NCBI RefSeq assembly: GCF_015277675.1
Contig: NZ_JADHEC010000010.1
Span: forward strand, 39,457-103,456
Direction: 5' to 3'
DNA length: 64,000 bases
From: Flavobacterium soyangense
GTDB lineage: Bacteria > Bacteroidota > Bacteroidia > Flavobacteriales > Flavobacteriaceae
Part shown: positions 54,003 to 63,110 of the stretch, one piece after another
How the letters are laid out: every line of letters starts with the position of its first letter
How positions within the stretch are numbered: the stretch's first letter is position 1
Translations under genes and position numbers: made by a program
Notes under the pieces: model-generated
The model's database searches: none
What the model was told of the DNA's origin: nothing
The model's input: the letters and a program-made list of their open reading frames with translations, nothing else

Positions 54003-55130
54003 TTACACCCCACACAATCGCTTTGCGGCGTCTTCCAGGGTTTTGTTGTCTTTGGCAAAGCAAAACCGAATCCGTTTTTCGTCTTTGGCATCGCCATAAA
54101 ATGAGGAAAGCGGAATGGCTGCCACGCCGTGTTCCACTATGAGTCGCTTGCAAAAGTCAACATCATTCTCAGCACTGATGGAAGCATAAGAAGCCACCTG
54201 AAAATAGGTTCCTTCGCAGGGCAGTAATTCAAATCGGCTGTTTTGAAGCAACGTTCTGAAATAGTCCCGTTTTTCCTGATAGAAAGTTCCAAGTTCATCT
54301 ACGGCAACCACATCCAGATACTCGCTGATGGCAACCTGTGCAATACTGTTCACACTAAAGACCATAAACTGGTGTACTTTTTTGACTTCGTTCATCAAAT
54401 GTACAGGTGCTACGAGATAGCCCACTTTCCAGCCTGTGATGTGAAAGGATTTTCCAAAAGATGAAATCACGACCGCACGATTTGTTAGTTTTTCCCGAGA
54501 ATGTGCCGAAATATGGGACTGTTCAAAGGTGATGTATTCATAGACTTCATCGGATAACAGGATGACATCGGGGTATTTTTGCAGGAGTGTTTCCAATGCC
54601 TCAAAATCGGCTTCGGTCAAGGTTTTTCCTGCGGGATTGTGCGGATTGTTGACGATAATCATTTTAGTTTTCGGACTGAATGCTTTTTCGATTCGTTCCC
54701 AATTGGGGGTATAATCGTTATTTAAATTGATACGAACGGGTTTTGCCCTACACAACAGCACGGGGGCTTCATAGCAATCGAAGCTTGGATCCAGAATAAT
54801 GACTTCGTCGTCTATATTTATCAAAGCCGTAATGGTGGTAAAAATGGCCTGGGTAGCACCGGCAGTCACGAGTATTTCTGTTTCCGGAAGGATAATTCGG
54901 TTATAGGATTTCAGTACCAATGCGGTTATCTTTGTCAATAGCGGGGTATACCCCGACATGGGGAGGTATTGGTGTACATTTTCTTTGGCCAGTCGGGCAA
55001 GGTTATCGGTCAGTCTTTCGTCGACTCTAAAATTTGGAAATCCCTGTGAGAGGTTGATGGCATTGTATTCGGCTGCCATTTTAGACATCACCGTAAAGAT
55101 ACTCGTTCCGACGTGGGGTAGTTTGGACAT
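54003..55130 (-). CDS. Methionine aminotransferase-like PLP enzyme (YbdL/MtnE type)
   Basis: The 375-residue fold-type I aminotransferase has NLSQGFPNF, VTAGATQAIFTTI, NNPHNPAGKTL, LSDEVYEYITF and the PLP-lysine motif SSFGKSFHITGWK. These match the YbdL/kynurenine-type subgroup that transaminates methionine and aromatic amino acids. It stands between two direct repeats (53835-53996 and 55381-55585), which suggests that the gene has been bracketed by repeat insertion. Confidence 0.87.
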   Translation of the reverse strand: MSKLPHVGTSIFTVMSKMAAEYNAINLSQGFPNFRVDERLTDNLARLAKENVHQYLPMSGYTPLLTKITALVLKSYNRIILPETEILVTAGATQAIFTTITALINIDDEVIILDPSFDCYEAPVLLCRAKPVRINLNNDYTPNWERIEKAFSPKTKMIIVNNPHNPAGKTLTEADFEALETLLQKYPDVILLSDEVYEYITFEQSHISAHSREKLTNRAVVISSFGKSFHITGWKVGYLVAPVHLMNEVKKVHQFMVFSVNSIAQVAISEYLDVVAVDELGTFYQEKRDYFRTLLQNSRFELLPCEGTYFQVASYASISAENDVDFCKRLIVEHGVAAIPLSSFYGDAKDEKRIRFCFAKDNKTLEDAAKRLCGV

Positions 55131-55380
55131 ACTCTGTGTTTTGTGTTCTAAAAGTAGGTAAAAGGTTTTGCTTTAGAAAATGTTTTTTTAGGAGGCCGAT
55201 GGTGTTGAGGGTTTGTGGGGCGACTGATTTGGTGCGTTAATTGGTGCGGATTCGCTTTGCGTAACATAGATTTTTTTGGACACGGATTGACACGGATTCG
55301 TTTTGCGAAACAAGGATGAAAACGGATTTTTTTGATTGTTTATTATATTTTTATTAAAATTCTATTTATGATTGAATAAT
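55131..55380. repeat. Dispersed ACACGGATT-type repeat
   Basis: GGTGCGGATTCGCTTTGCGT and GGACACGGATTGACACGGAT with CGTTTTGCGAAAC are degenerate copies of a word family common between Bacteroidetes genes. No gene is seen. Confidence 0.55.
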
Positions 55381-55585
55381 GTGATTCTAATTGTCATCTG
55401 TTCTTTTTTCTCTGCGCCGCCTGGCTCCTTCGCTAAAACAGTCCATCGGACTGTTTTTAAACGCTCGGCCCTAGATTTTTGCAGAATCTTCGAAAAGTGG
55501 GTGCCCTGCTGCCACAGTCAATGGGCGTAGGAATTCAAAAAAACAATAAATGTGTCATTTTATATTGCTTTTTAATAAAAATTAT
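55381..55585. repeat. About 200-bp direct repeat, copy B
   Basis: Same landmarks as copy A, with the hairpin changed to CAGTCCATCGGACTGTTTT (CACT to CATC at the loop) and an extra 46 bases after CTCGGCCCTAGA. The preserved pairing arms suggest that the hairpin matters. Confidence 0.85.
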
Positions 55586-55672
55586 CCCTTGAACTGACGG
55601 TTTTAATAAGTACACACAACGGTTTATTTAATGAAATTTTTATCTGAGGGAATGCTTTGGGAGATAGGTTAC

Positions 55673-55704
55673 CAAAAAAAAGCACTCCAAATTGAAGTGC
55701 TTTT
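55673..55704 (-). terminator. Terminator of the decayed lipoprotein gene
   Basis: AAAAGCACT (55678-55686) pairs with AGTGCTTTT (55696-55704). On the - strand the stem is followed by a T-run of about seven. It lies 25 bases after the ancestral stop codon. Confidence 0.85.
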
Positions 55705-55728
55705 GTAAAGGTTTAGGCATGTATTTTA

Positions 55729-56202
55729 TTAATTTGGGGAATCTGAATTGCCCATATCTCTGATGCAAACATATTTGCCATCTCTTTTTTCGAAAAGGCT
55801 GAAGTAGTTTCCGCTTCGTAATTTTGTGCCCGTGGAATCTGAAAATTGGAATGCTCCAATTTCTAATACGTATTTTTCCATTATCGGCTACATAAACCTC
55901 TTTGGTTTCAAAGGCAATTTTATCCCTTTTTGCAAAATTGGCCAGTTCTTCTTTCAAGGATTTCTTTACCCACTACAGCTAATTTACCGTTGAAATAACT
56001 TGTCGTATCGTCTGCATAATAAGTCAGGGCATCTACATTTCCTGTATTGTAAACGCTTGCAAAAGCATCTTCAATGGCTTGAATTTCAGCTTTTACCTGT
56101 TCTTTGTCCACTACCGGAGCGGTAATAATTTTTTCCTCTTTCTTTTGATTGCAGGCTATTGATACAATCAGTATAATCCAGCTATTAATATCTTGATTTC
56201 AT
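55729..56202 (-). pseudogene. Frameshifted SnoaL/DUF4440-like lipoprotein gene
   Basis: Three frames must be joined to read it. After the ATG at 56202 the frame is lost by residue 5; the next frame gives INSWIILIVSIACNQKKEE with a lipobox cysteine, then VKAEIQAIEDAFASVYNTGN and DALTYYADDTTSYFNGKLAV. A second shift leads to KEELANFAKRDKIAFETKEV, and a third to FQFSDSTGTKLRSGNYFSLF ending DMGNSDSPN at the TAA (55729). The product would be a small NTF2-like lipoprotein; three shifts point to a dead gene. Confidence 0.8.
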
Positions 56203-56309
56203 AATTATAATTGGTTTAAAAGTTATTTATAGTTGGTTTAATATCAGTGTTTTAAATAATAAATTCAATTAAAAATATTGAATATCCCGTAATTTTATTC
56301 GTTTTTTTA

Positions 56310-56540
56310 AAACTGACCCGTTTGGATTGATAAACCTGTCCCGTTTTGAAATCTGTCCCGTTTGGATTGATAAACCTGACAGGTTTCTAAAACCTGTCAG
56401 GTTTGGTGGGATGTAAACCTGTCCCGTTTGGATTGATAAACCTGACAGGTTTCTAAAACCTGTCAGGTTTGGTGATATGTAAACCTGTCCCGTTTGGTGG
56501 GATGTAAACCTGTCTGGTTTGGAAAAGACCTGTCTCGTTT
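56310..56540. repeat. REP-like hairpins, left flank of the RAYT gene
   Basis: Two full hairpins, AAACCTGACAGGTTT / AAACCTGTCAGGTTT with a short CT spacer (56372-56404 and 56438-56470), lie among single arms of the form CTGTCCCGTTTGG. They are on the downstream side of the transposase gene. Confidence 0.9.
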
Positions 56541-56548
56541 GGCAACGT

Positions 56549-57130
56549 CTAAATCCCTAAGAACGTTTCTATTGGGAGACCATTACTTTTTATTTCATGA
56601 ATGTATTTGAAGTTTTCAATGTCATCAAAAATTTCAATTACTTCTTTGCGTTTTAATTTTGTTGGTTGATTAGTAAGACAAGTGCTGTAAGAACTCCAAG
56701 GATAATCTAAAGGATGTTCGCAATAATTGTGGTGAACAGGATTATTATGGATATATACTATCCCGTTTTGAAAATAGTTTTCGCTTTCAATAGATTTTCT
56801 TCTAAAAGGTCTTTCGAAAAGAGCTCCATGTCTATTGTATTTTTTGTTAAATGCTTTTGTGTAGGCATTGAATAAATTAGAAAATGATTGCGATGGTTGT
56901 ATTTTCTTTTCTGTTTTTATTTCATCAGCGTCTTTAATTCGTATCAAAAAGTGGAAATGGTTTTTCATCAGGCACCAAGCATAGGTTTCTGCTATGGGCT
57001 CAATATGTACATCATACAATTTCAGGAAATACTCATAATTACCATTTTCTTTAAAAAGGATGCTGCTATTTATACCCCGATTGTAAATGTGGTAGTACTT
57101 TCCGTTTTCAAGTGGTTGTATGGTTTGCAT
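56549..57130 (-). CDS. REP-associated tyrosine transposase (RAYT, Y1_Tnp domain)
   Basis: The 193-residue protein has YYHIYNRGINSSILF, AYAWCLMKNHFHFLIRI with the HUH pair in NHFHF, and FNKKYNRHGALFERPFRRK, VYIHNNPVHHNY and LDYPWSSY, all typical of RAYTs. These single-domain proteins nick and join REP hairpins. Hairpin repeats lie on both sides, so gene and substrate appear together. The frame is intact, so the protein may be active. Confidence 0.93.
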   Translation of the reverse strand: MQTIQPLENGKYYHIYNRGINSSILFKENGNYEYFLKLYDVHIEPIAETYAWCLMKNHFHFLIRIKDADEIKTEKKIQPSQSFSNLFNAYTKAFNKKYNRHGALFERPFRRKSIESENYFQNGIVYIHNNPVHHNYCEHPLDYPWSSYSTCLTNQPTKLKRKEVIEIFDDIENFKYIHEIKSNGLPIETFLGI

Positions 57131-57138
57131 ATAGTTTT

Positions 57139-57402
57139 GTTATTAAACCTGACCCGTTTTAAAAACGGGTCAGGTTGGGTTGGTGATATTATAAACCTGA
57201 CAGGTTTTTAAAACCTATCCCGTTTGGTCGTTGTTACTAAACCTGACAGGTTTTAAAAACCTGTCAGGTTTGTGTTGTTGTTGAAAACTATCCCGTCTGG
57301 TCGTTGTTACTATACCTGACCCGTTTTAAAAACGGGCCAGGTTTGTGTTGTTGGTTGAAATCTATCCCGTTTGGTCGTTGTTGCTAAACCTGTCAGGTTT
57401 GT
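57139..57402. repeat. REP-like hairpins, right flank of the RAYT gene
   Basis: Three hairpins are visible: CCTGACCCGTTTT / AAAACGGGTCAGG (57145-57176), CCTGACAGGTTTT / AAAACCTGTCAGG (57239-57271) and CCTGACCCGTTTT / AAAACGGGCCAGG (57313-57344), plus AAACCTGTCAGGTTT (57386-57400). The arms change together from ACAGG/CCTGT to ACCCG/CGGGT, keeping the pairing. Confidence 0.92.
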
Positions 57403-57404
57403 CG

Positions 57405-59585
57405 TTAGTCCGTCAGTAATATTTCCAGAATACTTATGGCTGCTTCACTGATTTTGGTTCCGGGACCAAAGACGGCTACTGCACCGGAATCAAACAAAAA
57501 TTGATAATCCTGGGCAGGAATTACACCCCCCACAATAACCATAATATCTTCGCGACCGTATTTTTTGAGCTCATCGATTACTTGGGGTACCAATGTTTTG
57601 TGTCCCGCGGCGAGTGAGGAAACGCCAAGAATATGCACATCGTTTTCAACGGCTTGTTTGGCGGCTTCGGTCGGTGTTTGAAAAAGAGGGCCTATATCGA
57701 CATCAAAACCCAGATCTGCATATCCGGTGGCCACTACTTTGGCCCCGCGATCGTGTCCGTCCTGACCCATTTTTGCAATCATAATTCTAGGGCGACGCCC
57801 TTCTTTTTTGGCAAATTCGTTGGCCAGTTGTTTGGCTTTCTCGAAGCTTTTGTCGTCTTTTATTTCTTTGCTGTACACGCCGCTAAAGGATTTAATTTGT
57901 GCTTTGTATCTTCCGAAAACGGTTTCCATGGCATCGCTGATTTCGCCTAGCGTCGCTCGGTTTCGCGCTGCTTCAACAGCCAGTTCCAGCAGATTGCCTT
58001 CGCCAGTTTGGGCACAAAGGGTTAATTTTTTGAGTGAAAGTTGTACTTTTTCGGTATCCCGATTTGCTTTAATTCCGTCTAATTGTTCGATTTGTTGTTT
58101 GCGTACCATTTGGTTGTCAATATCCAAAATTTGCAACGGATCTTCTTTCTCCAATCGGTATTTGTTGACCCCCACAATAATATCCTGACTGCTGTCGATT
58201 CGTGCCTGTTTTCTGGCGGCGGCTTCTTCGATACGCAGTTTCGGAACTCCGGTTTCTATGGCTTTGGTCATTCCGCCAAGTTCTTCGACTTCCTCTATGA
58301 GTTTCCAAGCATTTTGGGCTATTTCATTGGTTAAACTTTCGACGTAAAAACTTCCTGCCCAAGGATCTACGGTTTTGGTAATCTTAGTTTCTTCCTGTAA
58401 ATAGATTTGGGTATTTCTGGCAATTCTGGCAGAGAAGTCCGTTGGCAAAGCAATGGCTTCATCCAAAGCATTGGTGTGCAAGGATTGTGTTCCTCCCAAA
58501 ACTGCTGCCAAACCTTCGATGGTGGTTCGTGCCACATTGTTGAAAGGATCCTGCATAGTCAGGCTCCAACCCGATGTTTGGCAATGGGTTCGTAACGCCA
58601 AGGATTTTTCATCTTTGGGGTTGAATTGTTTGACGAGTTTCGCCCAGATCATTCGTCCGGCGCGCATTTTGGCAATTTCCATAAAATGGTTCATTCCAAT
58701 GGCCCAGAAAAACGAAAGGCGAGGAGCGAAGTCATCGATTTTCATTCCGGTTGCCAATCCGGTTCGGATGTATTCAAGTCCATCGGCCAGAGTGTATGCC
58801 AATTCAATATCGGCAGTGGCACCTGCTTCCTGCATATGATACCCTGAAATGGAAATCGAGTTAAATTTTGGCATTTTCTTGCTGGTGAATTCAAAAATGT
58901 CGGCAATGATTTTCATCGAAGAAGTTGGTGGATAGATGTAGGTATTTCTCACCATAAACTCTTTCAGAATGTCGTTTTGTATCGTGCCTGAGAGTTGTTC
59001 GGGTTTCACGCCCTGTTCTTCGGCAGCGACAATATAGAATGCCATGATAGGTAAAACGGCACCATTCATCGTCATAGAAACCGACATTTCGCCCAAGGGA
59101 ATCTGGTCAAACAATACTTTCATATCTTCGACAGAATCAATGGCCACACCAGCTTTCCCTACATCACCTACCACACGTTCGTGGTCAGAATCGTAACCGC
59201 GATGCGTTGGTAAATCAAAGGCGATGGAAAGTCCTTTTTGTCCTGCAGCCAGGTTTCTTCGATAAAAAGCATTGCTTTCTTCGGCTGTCGAAAACCCTGC
59301 ATATTGCCGAATCGTCCAAGGGCGACGCACGTACATTGTGGCATAAGGGCCGCGTAAATTTGGCGCAAAGCCAGCTCCAAAATCCAGTTGTTCGAGGTTT
59401 TCGATGTCTTGCCCGGAGTAAGTTGGTTTTAGTTCGATGCCTTCGGCTGTGAGGAAGTTGTCAGGTTGCAGGTTGCAGGTTGCAGGTTGCTTCGCCAGTT
59501 CGCCATTTGGGCTCGGGTGCAAATTGAAAGCAACAGACTCAATACTGTTTTTTAATTTAATATGTTGTAGATTTTTGCGTATCAC
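57405..59585 (-). CDS. Methylmalonyl-CoA mutase large subunit
   Basis: The 726-residue enzyme has a TIM-barrel domain ([44 protein letters not shown]) and a C-terminal cobalamin domain with DGHDRG (Asp609, His611, Gly614) and [13 protein letters not shown]. It interconverts methylmalonyl-CoA and succinyl-CoA with the small subunit encoded at 60052. Residues about 32-41 ([10 protein letters not shown]) are encoded by four heptamer repeat units inserted in frame near the N-terminus, before the conserved LTAEGIELK. Confidence 0.95.
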   Translation of the reverse strand: MIRKNLQHIKLKNSIESVAFNLHPSPNGELAKQPATCNLQPDNFLTAEGIELKPTYSGQDIENLEQLDFGAGFAPNLRGPYATMYVRRPWTIRQYAGFSTAEESNAFYRRNLAAGQKGLSIAFDLPTHRGYDSDHERVVGDVGKAGVAIDSVEDMKVLFDQIPLGEMSVSMTMNGAVLPIMAFYIVAAEEQGVKPEQLSGTIQNDILKEFMVRNTYIYPPTSSMKIIADIFEFTSKKMPKFNSISISGYHMQEAGATADIELAYTLADGLEYIRTGLATGMKIDDFAPRLSFFWAIGMNHFMEIAKMRAGRMIWAKLVKQFNPKDEKSLALRTHCQTSGWSLTMQDPFNNVARTTIEGLAAVLGGTQSLHTNALDEAIALPTDFSARIARNTQIYLQEETKITKTVDPWAGSFYVESLTNEIAQNAWKLIEEVEELGGMTKAIETGVPKLRIEEAAARKQARIDSSQDIIVGVNKYRLEKEDPLQILDIDNQMVRKQQIEQLDGIKANRDTEKVQLSLKKLTLCAQTGEGNLLELAVEAARNRATLGEISDAMETVFGRYKAQIKSFSGVYSKEIKDDKSFEKAKQLANEFAKKEGRRPRIMIAKMGQDGHDRGAKVVATGYADLGFDVDIGPLFQTPTEAAKQAVENDVHILGVSSLAAGHKTLVPQVIDELKKYGREDIMVIVGGVIPAQDYQFLFDSGAVAVFGPGTKISEAAISILEILLTD
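59462..59520. repeat. Heptamer repeats and GCTTCGCC-GTTCG block inside the mutase gene
   Basis: Four CAGGTTG units (59462-59490) are followed by CTTCGCCAGTTCGCC and GGGCTCGGGT, the same order of parts as at 15421-15497 in reverse. The whole insertion stays in the mutase frame. Confidence 0.8.
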
Positions 59586-60037
59586 CTTTCAATAATTTTA
59601 AAGGACCATTTGTTATTAGAATTGTTGGCATTGATGCCTTCGAAAAGACCGGCACTTATGGTAACCCCTGAACCCACGGTAAACAGTAAAAAGGCAGCGT
59701 CATTTCCGCCGGAGGCTGCCACTAATGAAGCCCCTACGATTGCCAGTCCCACAATCAGCACCACGGTTTTAACCGTTGCCAATGTTTTGGGTTGATATTT
59801 AATGCTTTGCAGACTATCGATTTTCACCGTTTGATCATTGACTGTAAAGGTTAGCGTATCCAAAATTTTAAGGTTTCCAATGTGTTTTTTTCCGTCCAAA
59901 GTTCTTATTTTTATGCGATGGTTTTCTACAAAGACTTTCACTTTTCCCGTCTTGATATTGGTAATCTCAATGGTTCTGTGTTGCGAGAAAACAGCGTATG
60001 AAATTAAGAATACCAATAAGTATATTATTTTTTTCAT
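59582..60037 (-). CDS. Hypothetical exported protein
   Basis: The 151-residue protein has a signal peptide ([19 protein letters not shown], probable cleavage before Gln19) and a beta-rich N-terminal half ([20 protein letters not shown]). A glycine-rich hydrophobic segment around residues 85-130 ([16 protein letters not shown]) would span the membrane twice or form a hairpin. It sits between the mutase subunit genes and overlaps the large-subunit start by 4 bases. The family is not recognised. Confidence 0.75.
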   Translation of the reverse strand: MKKIIYLLVFLISYAVFSQHRTIEITNIKTGKVKVFVENHRIKIRTLDGKKHIGNLKILDTLTFTVNDQTVKIDSLQSIKYQPKTLATVKTVVLIVGLAIVGASLVAASGGNDAAFLLFTVGSGVTISAGLFEGINANNSNNKWSFKIIER

Positions 60038-60051
60038 TCTGTAGTTTTCAA

Positions 60052-61416
60052 TTAATTTTCTTCTTTGAGTCTTTCCTGTTCTAATTTTTCGGCCAGTCGT
60101 TTTTCGATTAGGGGTGTTATCAAGGTTTTTCTTGGTTTTATTTTCACGAAAGGGAACAGTTCTAAATCGTCCTTCATTCGGTCTTTTTTGTTGGGATATT
60201 TATTGGTTCCCAGCAGGATTTCTTTTCCGGTATCGAATAATTCCTGTTCCTTGTCAGCACTTTCCTGAATTTTTCTTTTGATGATTCCATTGTTGATTTG
60301 CTTGAGGAAACCGCCGTTGGCTTCGATATCTTTGAATAAGGTCAATGCTTTTTCGGCTAATTGATGGGTTAGATTTTCGATGTAATAACTTCCATCCGCC
60401 GGGTTATTGACTTTGTCAAAGTAGCTTTCGTGTTTAAGAATAAGGAGTTGGTTTCGGGCGATTCTATCACCAAATTCATTGTCCTTATGGTATAGAGTAT
60501 CGTAAGGTAAGTTTGCAATGGTGTCAGCTCCACCCAGAATAGCACTCATACATTCAGTTGTGGTACGTAGCATATTGACGTTGTAATCGTATAATGTTTT
60601 GTTGCGTTTAGAAGGCGAAACCAATAGATGACAATCGAATTCGTGGTTGTATTCCTTTGCGATTAGATTGAAAAGCAATCGGAATGCCCGTAGTTTTGCG
60701 ATTTCGAAAAAGTAATTAGTTCCCACCGATATTTCGAAAACGATTGGATTATTTATGTTCGTGATTCGGTTAAAATATTCGTTGGCGTGCGCCAGGCAGT
60801 AGGCAATCTGTTGCACCATATTGGCACCGGCATTTTGATATAAACCTCCGTTAATACTGATGAAAGAAAGGTTTGTTGTTGCTGCCGAAATTAGATTTAA
60901 GGTTTCGAAATTGTTTTTCTCTTTGGTGGTAAACCAGTTTCCTTCTTTGGCTAATTGGCCAATGGGGTCCAAGGTGCAGAAAATTGTTGCGTTTTTCCGC
61001 TTGGCAATATCGTTTATTTTTTTCACGAAATCGATTGATATAAATGCCAAGTTGAAATAGGTAGTTATTTTTTCCAAAGGAATATTTTCCAATAGTTTTG
61101 CCACATCGGTATTTTCATTTTCAATGGTGAAACGAATGCTTTCCGCTCCGCGATTGATGCTGTCAATGGCTCGAAGGTTTGACTTTTCGAGGTCGTGAAC
61201 AAAGATGTTTTGGCAAATCTTAAACTCAGATGCTTTTGTATTTAGGTTTGAGGCTCCCCGAAATTCATCTTTATGATAAAATGGTTTTACTTGGATGTCT
61301 TCGGGTGAATTCCAGATTAGGGTTTCGTTATAGTCGGCACCATTGAGTTCAAACTGGATTTTTTGTTTCCATTGTTTGGAGGAAATGGGATTGAAATCAT
61401 CAAATAGATTTTTCAT
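60052..61416 (-). CDS. Methylmalonyl-CoA mutase small subunit
   Basis: The 454-residue protein resembles the barrel domain of the mutase (KQWKQKIQFELNGADYNETL, ISINGGLYQNAGANMVQQIA, CMSAILGGADTIANLPYDT) but lacks the cobalamin-binding C-terminus, as expected for the non-catalytic partner of the heterodimeric enzyme. It is the first gene of the three-gene unit, and the exported protein gene follows after 14 bases. Confidence 0.92.
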   Translation of the reverse strand: MKNLFDDFNPISSKQWKQKIQFELNGADYNETLIWNSPEDIQVKPFYHKDEFRGASNLNTKASEFKICQNIFVHDLEKSNLRAIDSINRGAESIRFTIENENTDVAKLLENIPLEKITTYFNLAFISIDFVKKINDIAKRKNATIFCTLDPIGQLAKEGNWFTTKEKNNFETLNLISAATTNLSFISINGGLYQNAGANMVQQIAYCLAHANEYFNRITNINNPIVFEISVGTNYFFEIAKLRAFRLLFNLIAKEYNHEFDCHLLVSPSKRNKTLYDYNVNMLRTTTECMSAILGGADTIANLPYDTLYHKDNEFGDRIARNQLLILKHESYFDKVNNPADGSYYIENLTHQLAEKALTLFKDIEANGGFLKQINNGIIKRKIQESADKEQELFDTGKEILLGTNKYPNKKDRMKDDLELFPFVKIKPRKTLITPLIEKRLAEKLEQERLKEEN

Positions 61417-61553
61417 TTATTGGTTTAAGGGTTTAATATTGTATCCTTATGAAATTACTGCTGTAAGCTTGTCGATAGAATCCCTGCCAAAATCAGGATT
61501 GCTATCATGGATGTTTTTAAAATTACTATTATTGAAAAACAGTGTTTTAAAAA

Positions 61554-61650
61554 ACACACCCCCAACCCCTCTCAAGAGGGGAGTTAGAAGTGCTTCTAAC
61601 TCATAAATACGTCATATCATATTGCTTTTTTTAAAAATTCAACATCGATG
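61554..61650. repeat. Left end of palindromic element with partial copy of the 160-bp repeat
   Basis: ACACACCCCCAACCCCTCTC and AGAGGGGAGTTAGAAGTGC are followed by TCATATCATATTGCTTTTTT, similar to the tail of the repeat at 55381-55585. This shows again that the palindromic end is joined to that second repeat. Confidence 0.75.
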
Positions 61651-61678
61651 AGGTGTACTATATTACTTAACTTCTAAT

Positions 61679-62011
61679 CTATTTTTTAATGTCTTTTTCA
61701 ATGGTATCACCTTCGAATTGGATGATGTAGATGTCTTCACTATCTTTTTTCATATAGTATTTTTCCCGGGCATATTTTTCGGTCTGGTCCGGATTTTTTA
61801 GTTGCCGAATGTTTTCCTTGTCTTTTTTGATTTCCTGCTTGTAGTAAGCAGCGTTGTCTTCGAGTTCATCGATTTGTTTGTCTAAAAAGCGATGGTCGAA
61901 ATAGGAATAGTTATCCAGAAATATCATCCAGGTCGAAAAAAACAACAAAACCCAAACGTATTTGTTGCTTAAAAATTTGAACCAAGGTTTGTCTTTATAT
62001 GAATTTGTCAT
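61679..62011 (-). CDS. Septum formation initiator family protein (DivIC/FtsB-like)
   Basis: The 110-residue protein has one membrane segment (KYVWVLLFFSTWMIFLDNY, about residues 17-35) followed by a coiled coil (LDKQIDELEDNAAYYKQEIK) and the ARE-KYYMK motif of the family. Such proteins stabilise the FtsL/FtsQ part of the divisome. It is followed upstream by uridine kinase, an arrangement common in Flavobacteria. Confidence 0.88.
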   Translation of the reverse strand: MTNSYKDKPWFKFLSNKYVWVLLFFSTWMIFLDNYSYFDHRFLDKQIDELEDNAAYYKQEIKKDKENIRQLKNPDQTEKYAREKYYMKKDSEDIYIIQFEGDTIEKDIKK

Positions 62012-62129
62012 TTAAAATTCTGTTTTTCTAGCCCTGATGGAGCCGATATCCTTTGTGAGGCACGAACAAAGATAAAGGTGACAGCGGGAAATAGCTTCAA
62101 ATAATTAATGTTATAAAGTTACAATAAAT

Positions 62130-62738
62130 TTATAAAATTCTTTGATTTATTACCGCACGAACCACATCGATTGCGACGGTGTTGTATTTGTCGTTTGGTA
62201 TGATGATGTCGGCAAATGTTTTTGTGGATTCGATGAACTGCTGATGCATAGGCTTTAAAGTGGTCTGGTAGCGTGTTAATACTTCCTCCATATCACGACC
62301 CCGTTCTGCTATATCCCTTTTTAACCTTCGAATTAATCGTTCGTCAGAATCGGCGTGAACAAATATTTTGATGTCGAACAAATCACGAAGTTCGGGATTA
62401 GAAAGAATGAGAATTCCTTCAACTATCATTACTTTTCGGGGATGTGTTACTATTGTATCGTCGGTTCTGTTGTGTGTGGCAAAGGAATAAACGGGTTGAT
62501 TGATGGTTTTTCCTTCTTTGAGTTCCTTAAGGTGTGTAACCAATAAATCGAAATCAATAGCTCTGGGATGGTCAAAGTTGGTTTTTGAACGTTCTTCGTA
62601 ACTCTCGTTTGTGGATGCTTTGTAGTAGGAATCCTGAGTAATAATTCCCACTTCGGTATGTGGCAATTCATTCATTATCTGATGCACTACGGTTGTTTTT
62701 CCGCTTCCTGTTCCGCCTGCAATTCCTATTATCAGCAT
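62130..62738 (-). CDS. udk: Uridine kinase
   Basis: The 202-residue P-loop kinase has GIAGGTGSGKTTVVHQI (Walker A), TQDSYYK, NFDHPRAIDFDLL and the RRLKRDIAERGR lid region. It phosphorylates uridine and cytidine with ATP or GTP in pyrimidine salvage. A TATTTTTG box (- strand, 62775-62768) lies 30 bases before the start, without a clear partner. Confidence 0.95.
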   Translation of the reverse strand: MLIIGIAGGTGSGKTTVVHQIMNELPHTEVGIITQDSYYKASTNESYEERSKTNFDHPRAIDFDLLVTHLKELKEGKTINQPVYSFATHNRTDDTIVTHPRKVMIVEGILILSNPELRDLFDIKIFVHADSDERLIRRLKRDIAERGRDMEEVLTRYQTTLKPMHQQFIESTKTFADIIIPNDKYNTVAIDVVRAVINQRIL

Positions 62739-62878
62739 AAAATAGTTTTGTTGTGTTATTGATGCAACAAAAATAGGGATTTATCTTTTTAGATTTAGGA
62801 TTTATTTTTGATTACAGGGGGCTGAGTTTTGTTTAAAATAAAAAAATCCCTTTTGCAAAGCAAAAAGGATTTCTTGTG

Positions 62879-62953
62879 TCGGGGTGGCAGGATTCGAACC
62901 TGCGGCCTCCTGCTCCCAAAGCAGGCGCGATAACCGAGCTACGCTACACCCCG
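62879..62953 (-). tRNA. tRNA-Pro (anticodon TGG)
   Basis: On the - strand the acceptor arms CGGGGTG and CACCCCG pair, the anticodon arm is CCTGC-TTTGGGA-GCAGG with anticodon TGG, and the T arm is GCAGG-TTCGAAT-CCTGC. The discriminator base is A. CCA is not encoded. Length is 75 bases. Confidence 0.95.
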
Positions 62954-62963
62954 AAAGCGGTGG

Positions 62964-62994
62964 CAAATATATAACAAATTTTTGCTTATCCAAA
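62964..62994 (-). promoter_or_regulatory. Promoter of tRNA-Pro
   Basis: On the - strand TTTG (62994-62991), 19 bases, then TATATTTG (62971-62964) match the Bacteroidetes consensus exactly. Transcription would start just before the tRNA 5' end at 62953. Confidence 0.85.
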
Positions 62995-63110
62995 ACTATT
63001 TTAGAAATAAGAAATTGATCAGATCTAATCCTGAGTAAATCGTATGAATTACATCCTTGAATTAATTTGTAACTTTACCAATCTAAATAATTTCAAATAA
63101 ATGACCTGCG

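Noticed and set aside
62802..62993. 63-codon frame covering the tRNA gene
   Set aside because: It runs through the tRNA-Pro sequence, which has a complete cloverleaf and its own promoter.
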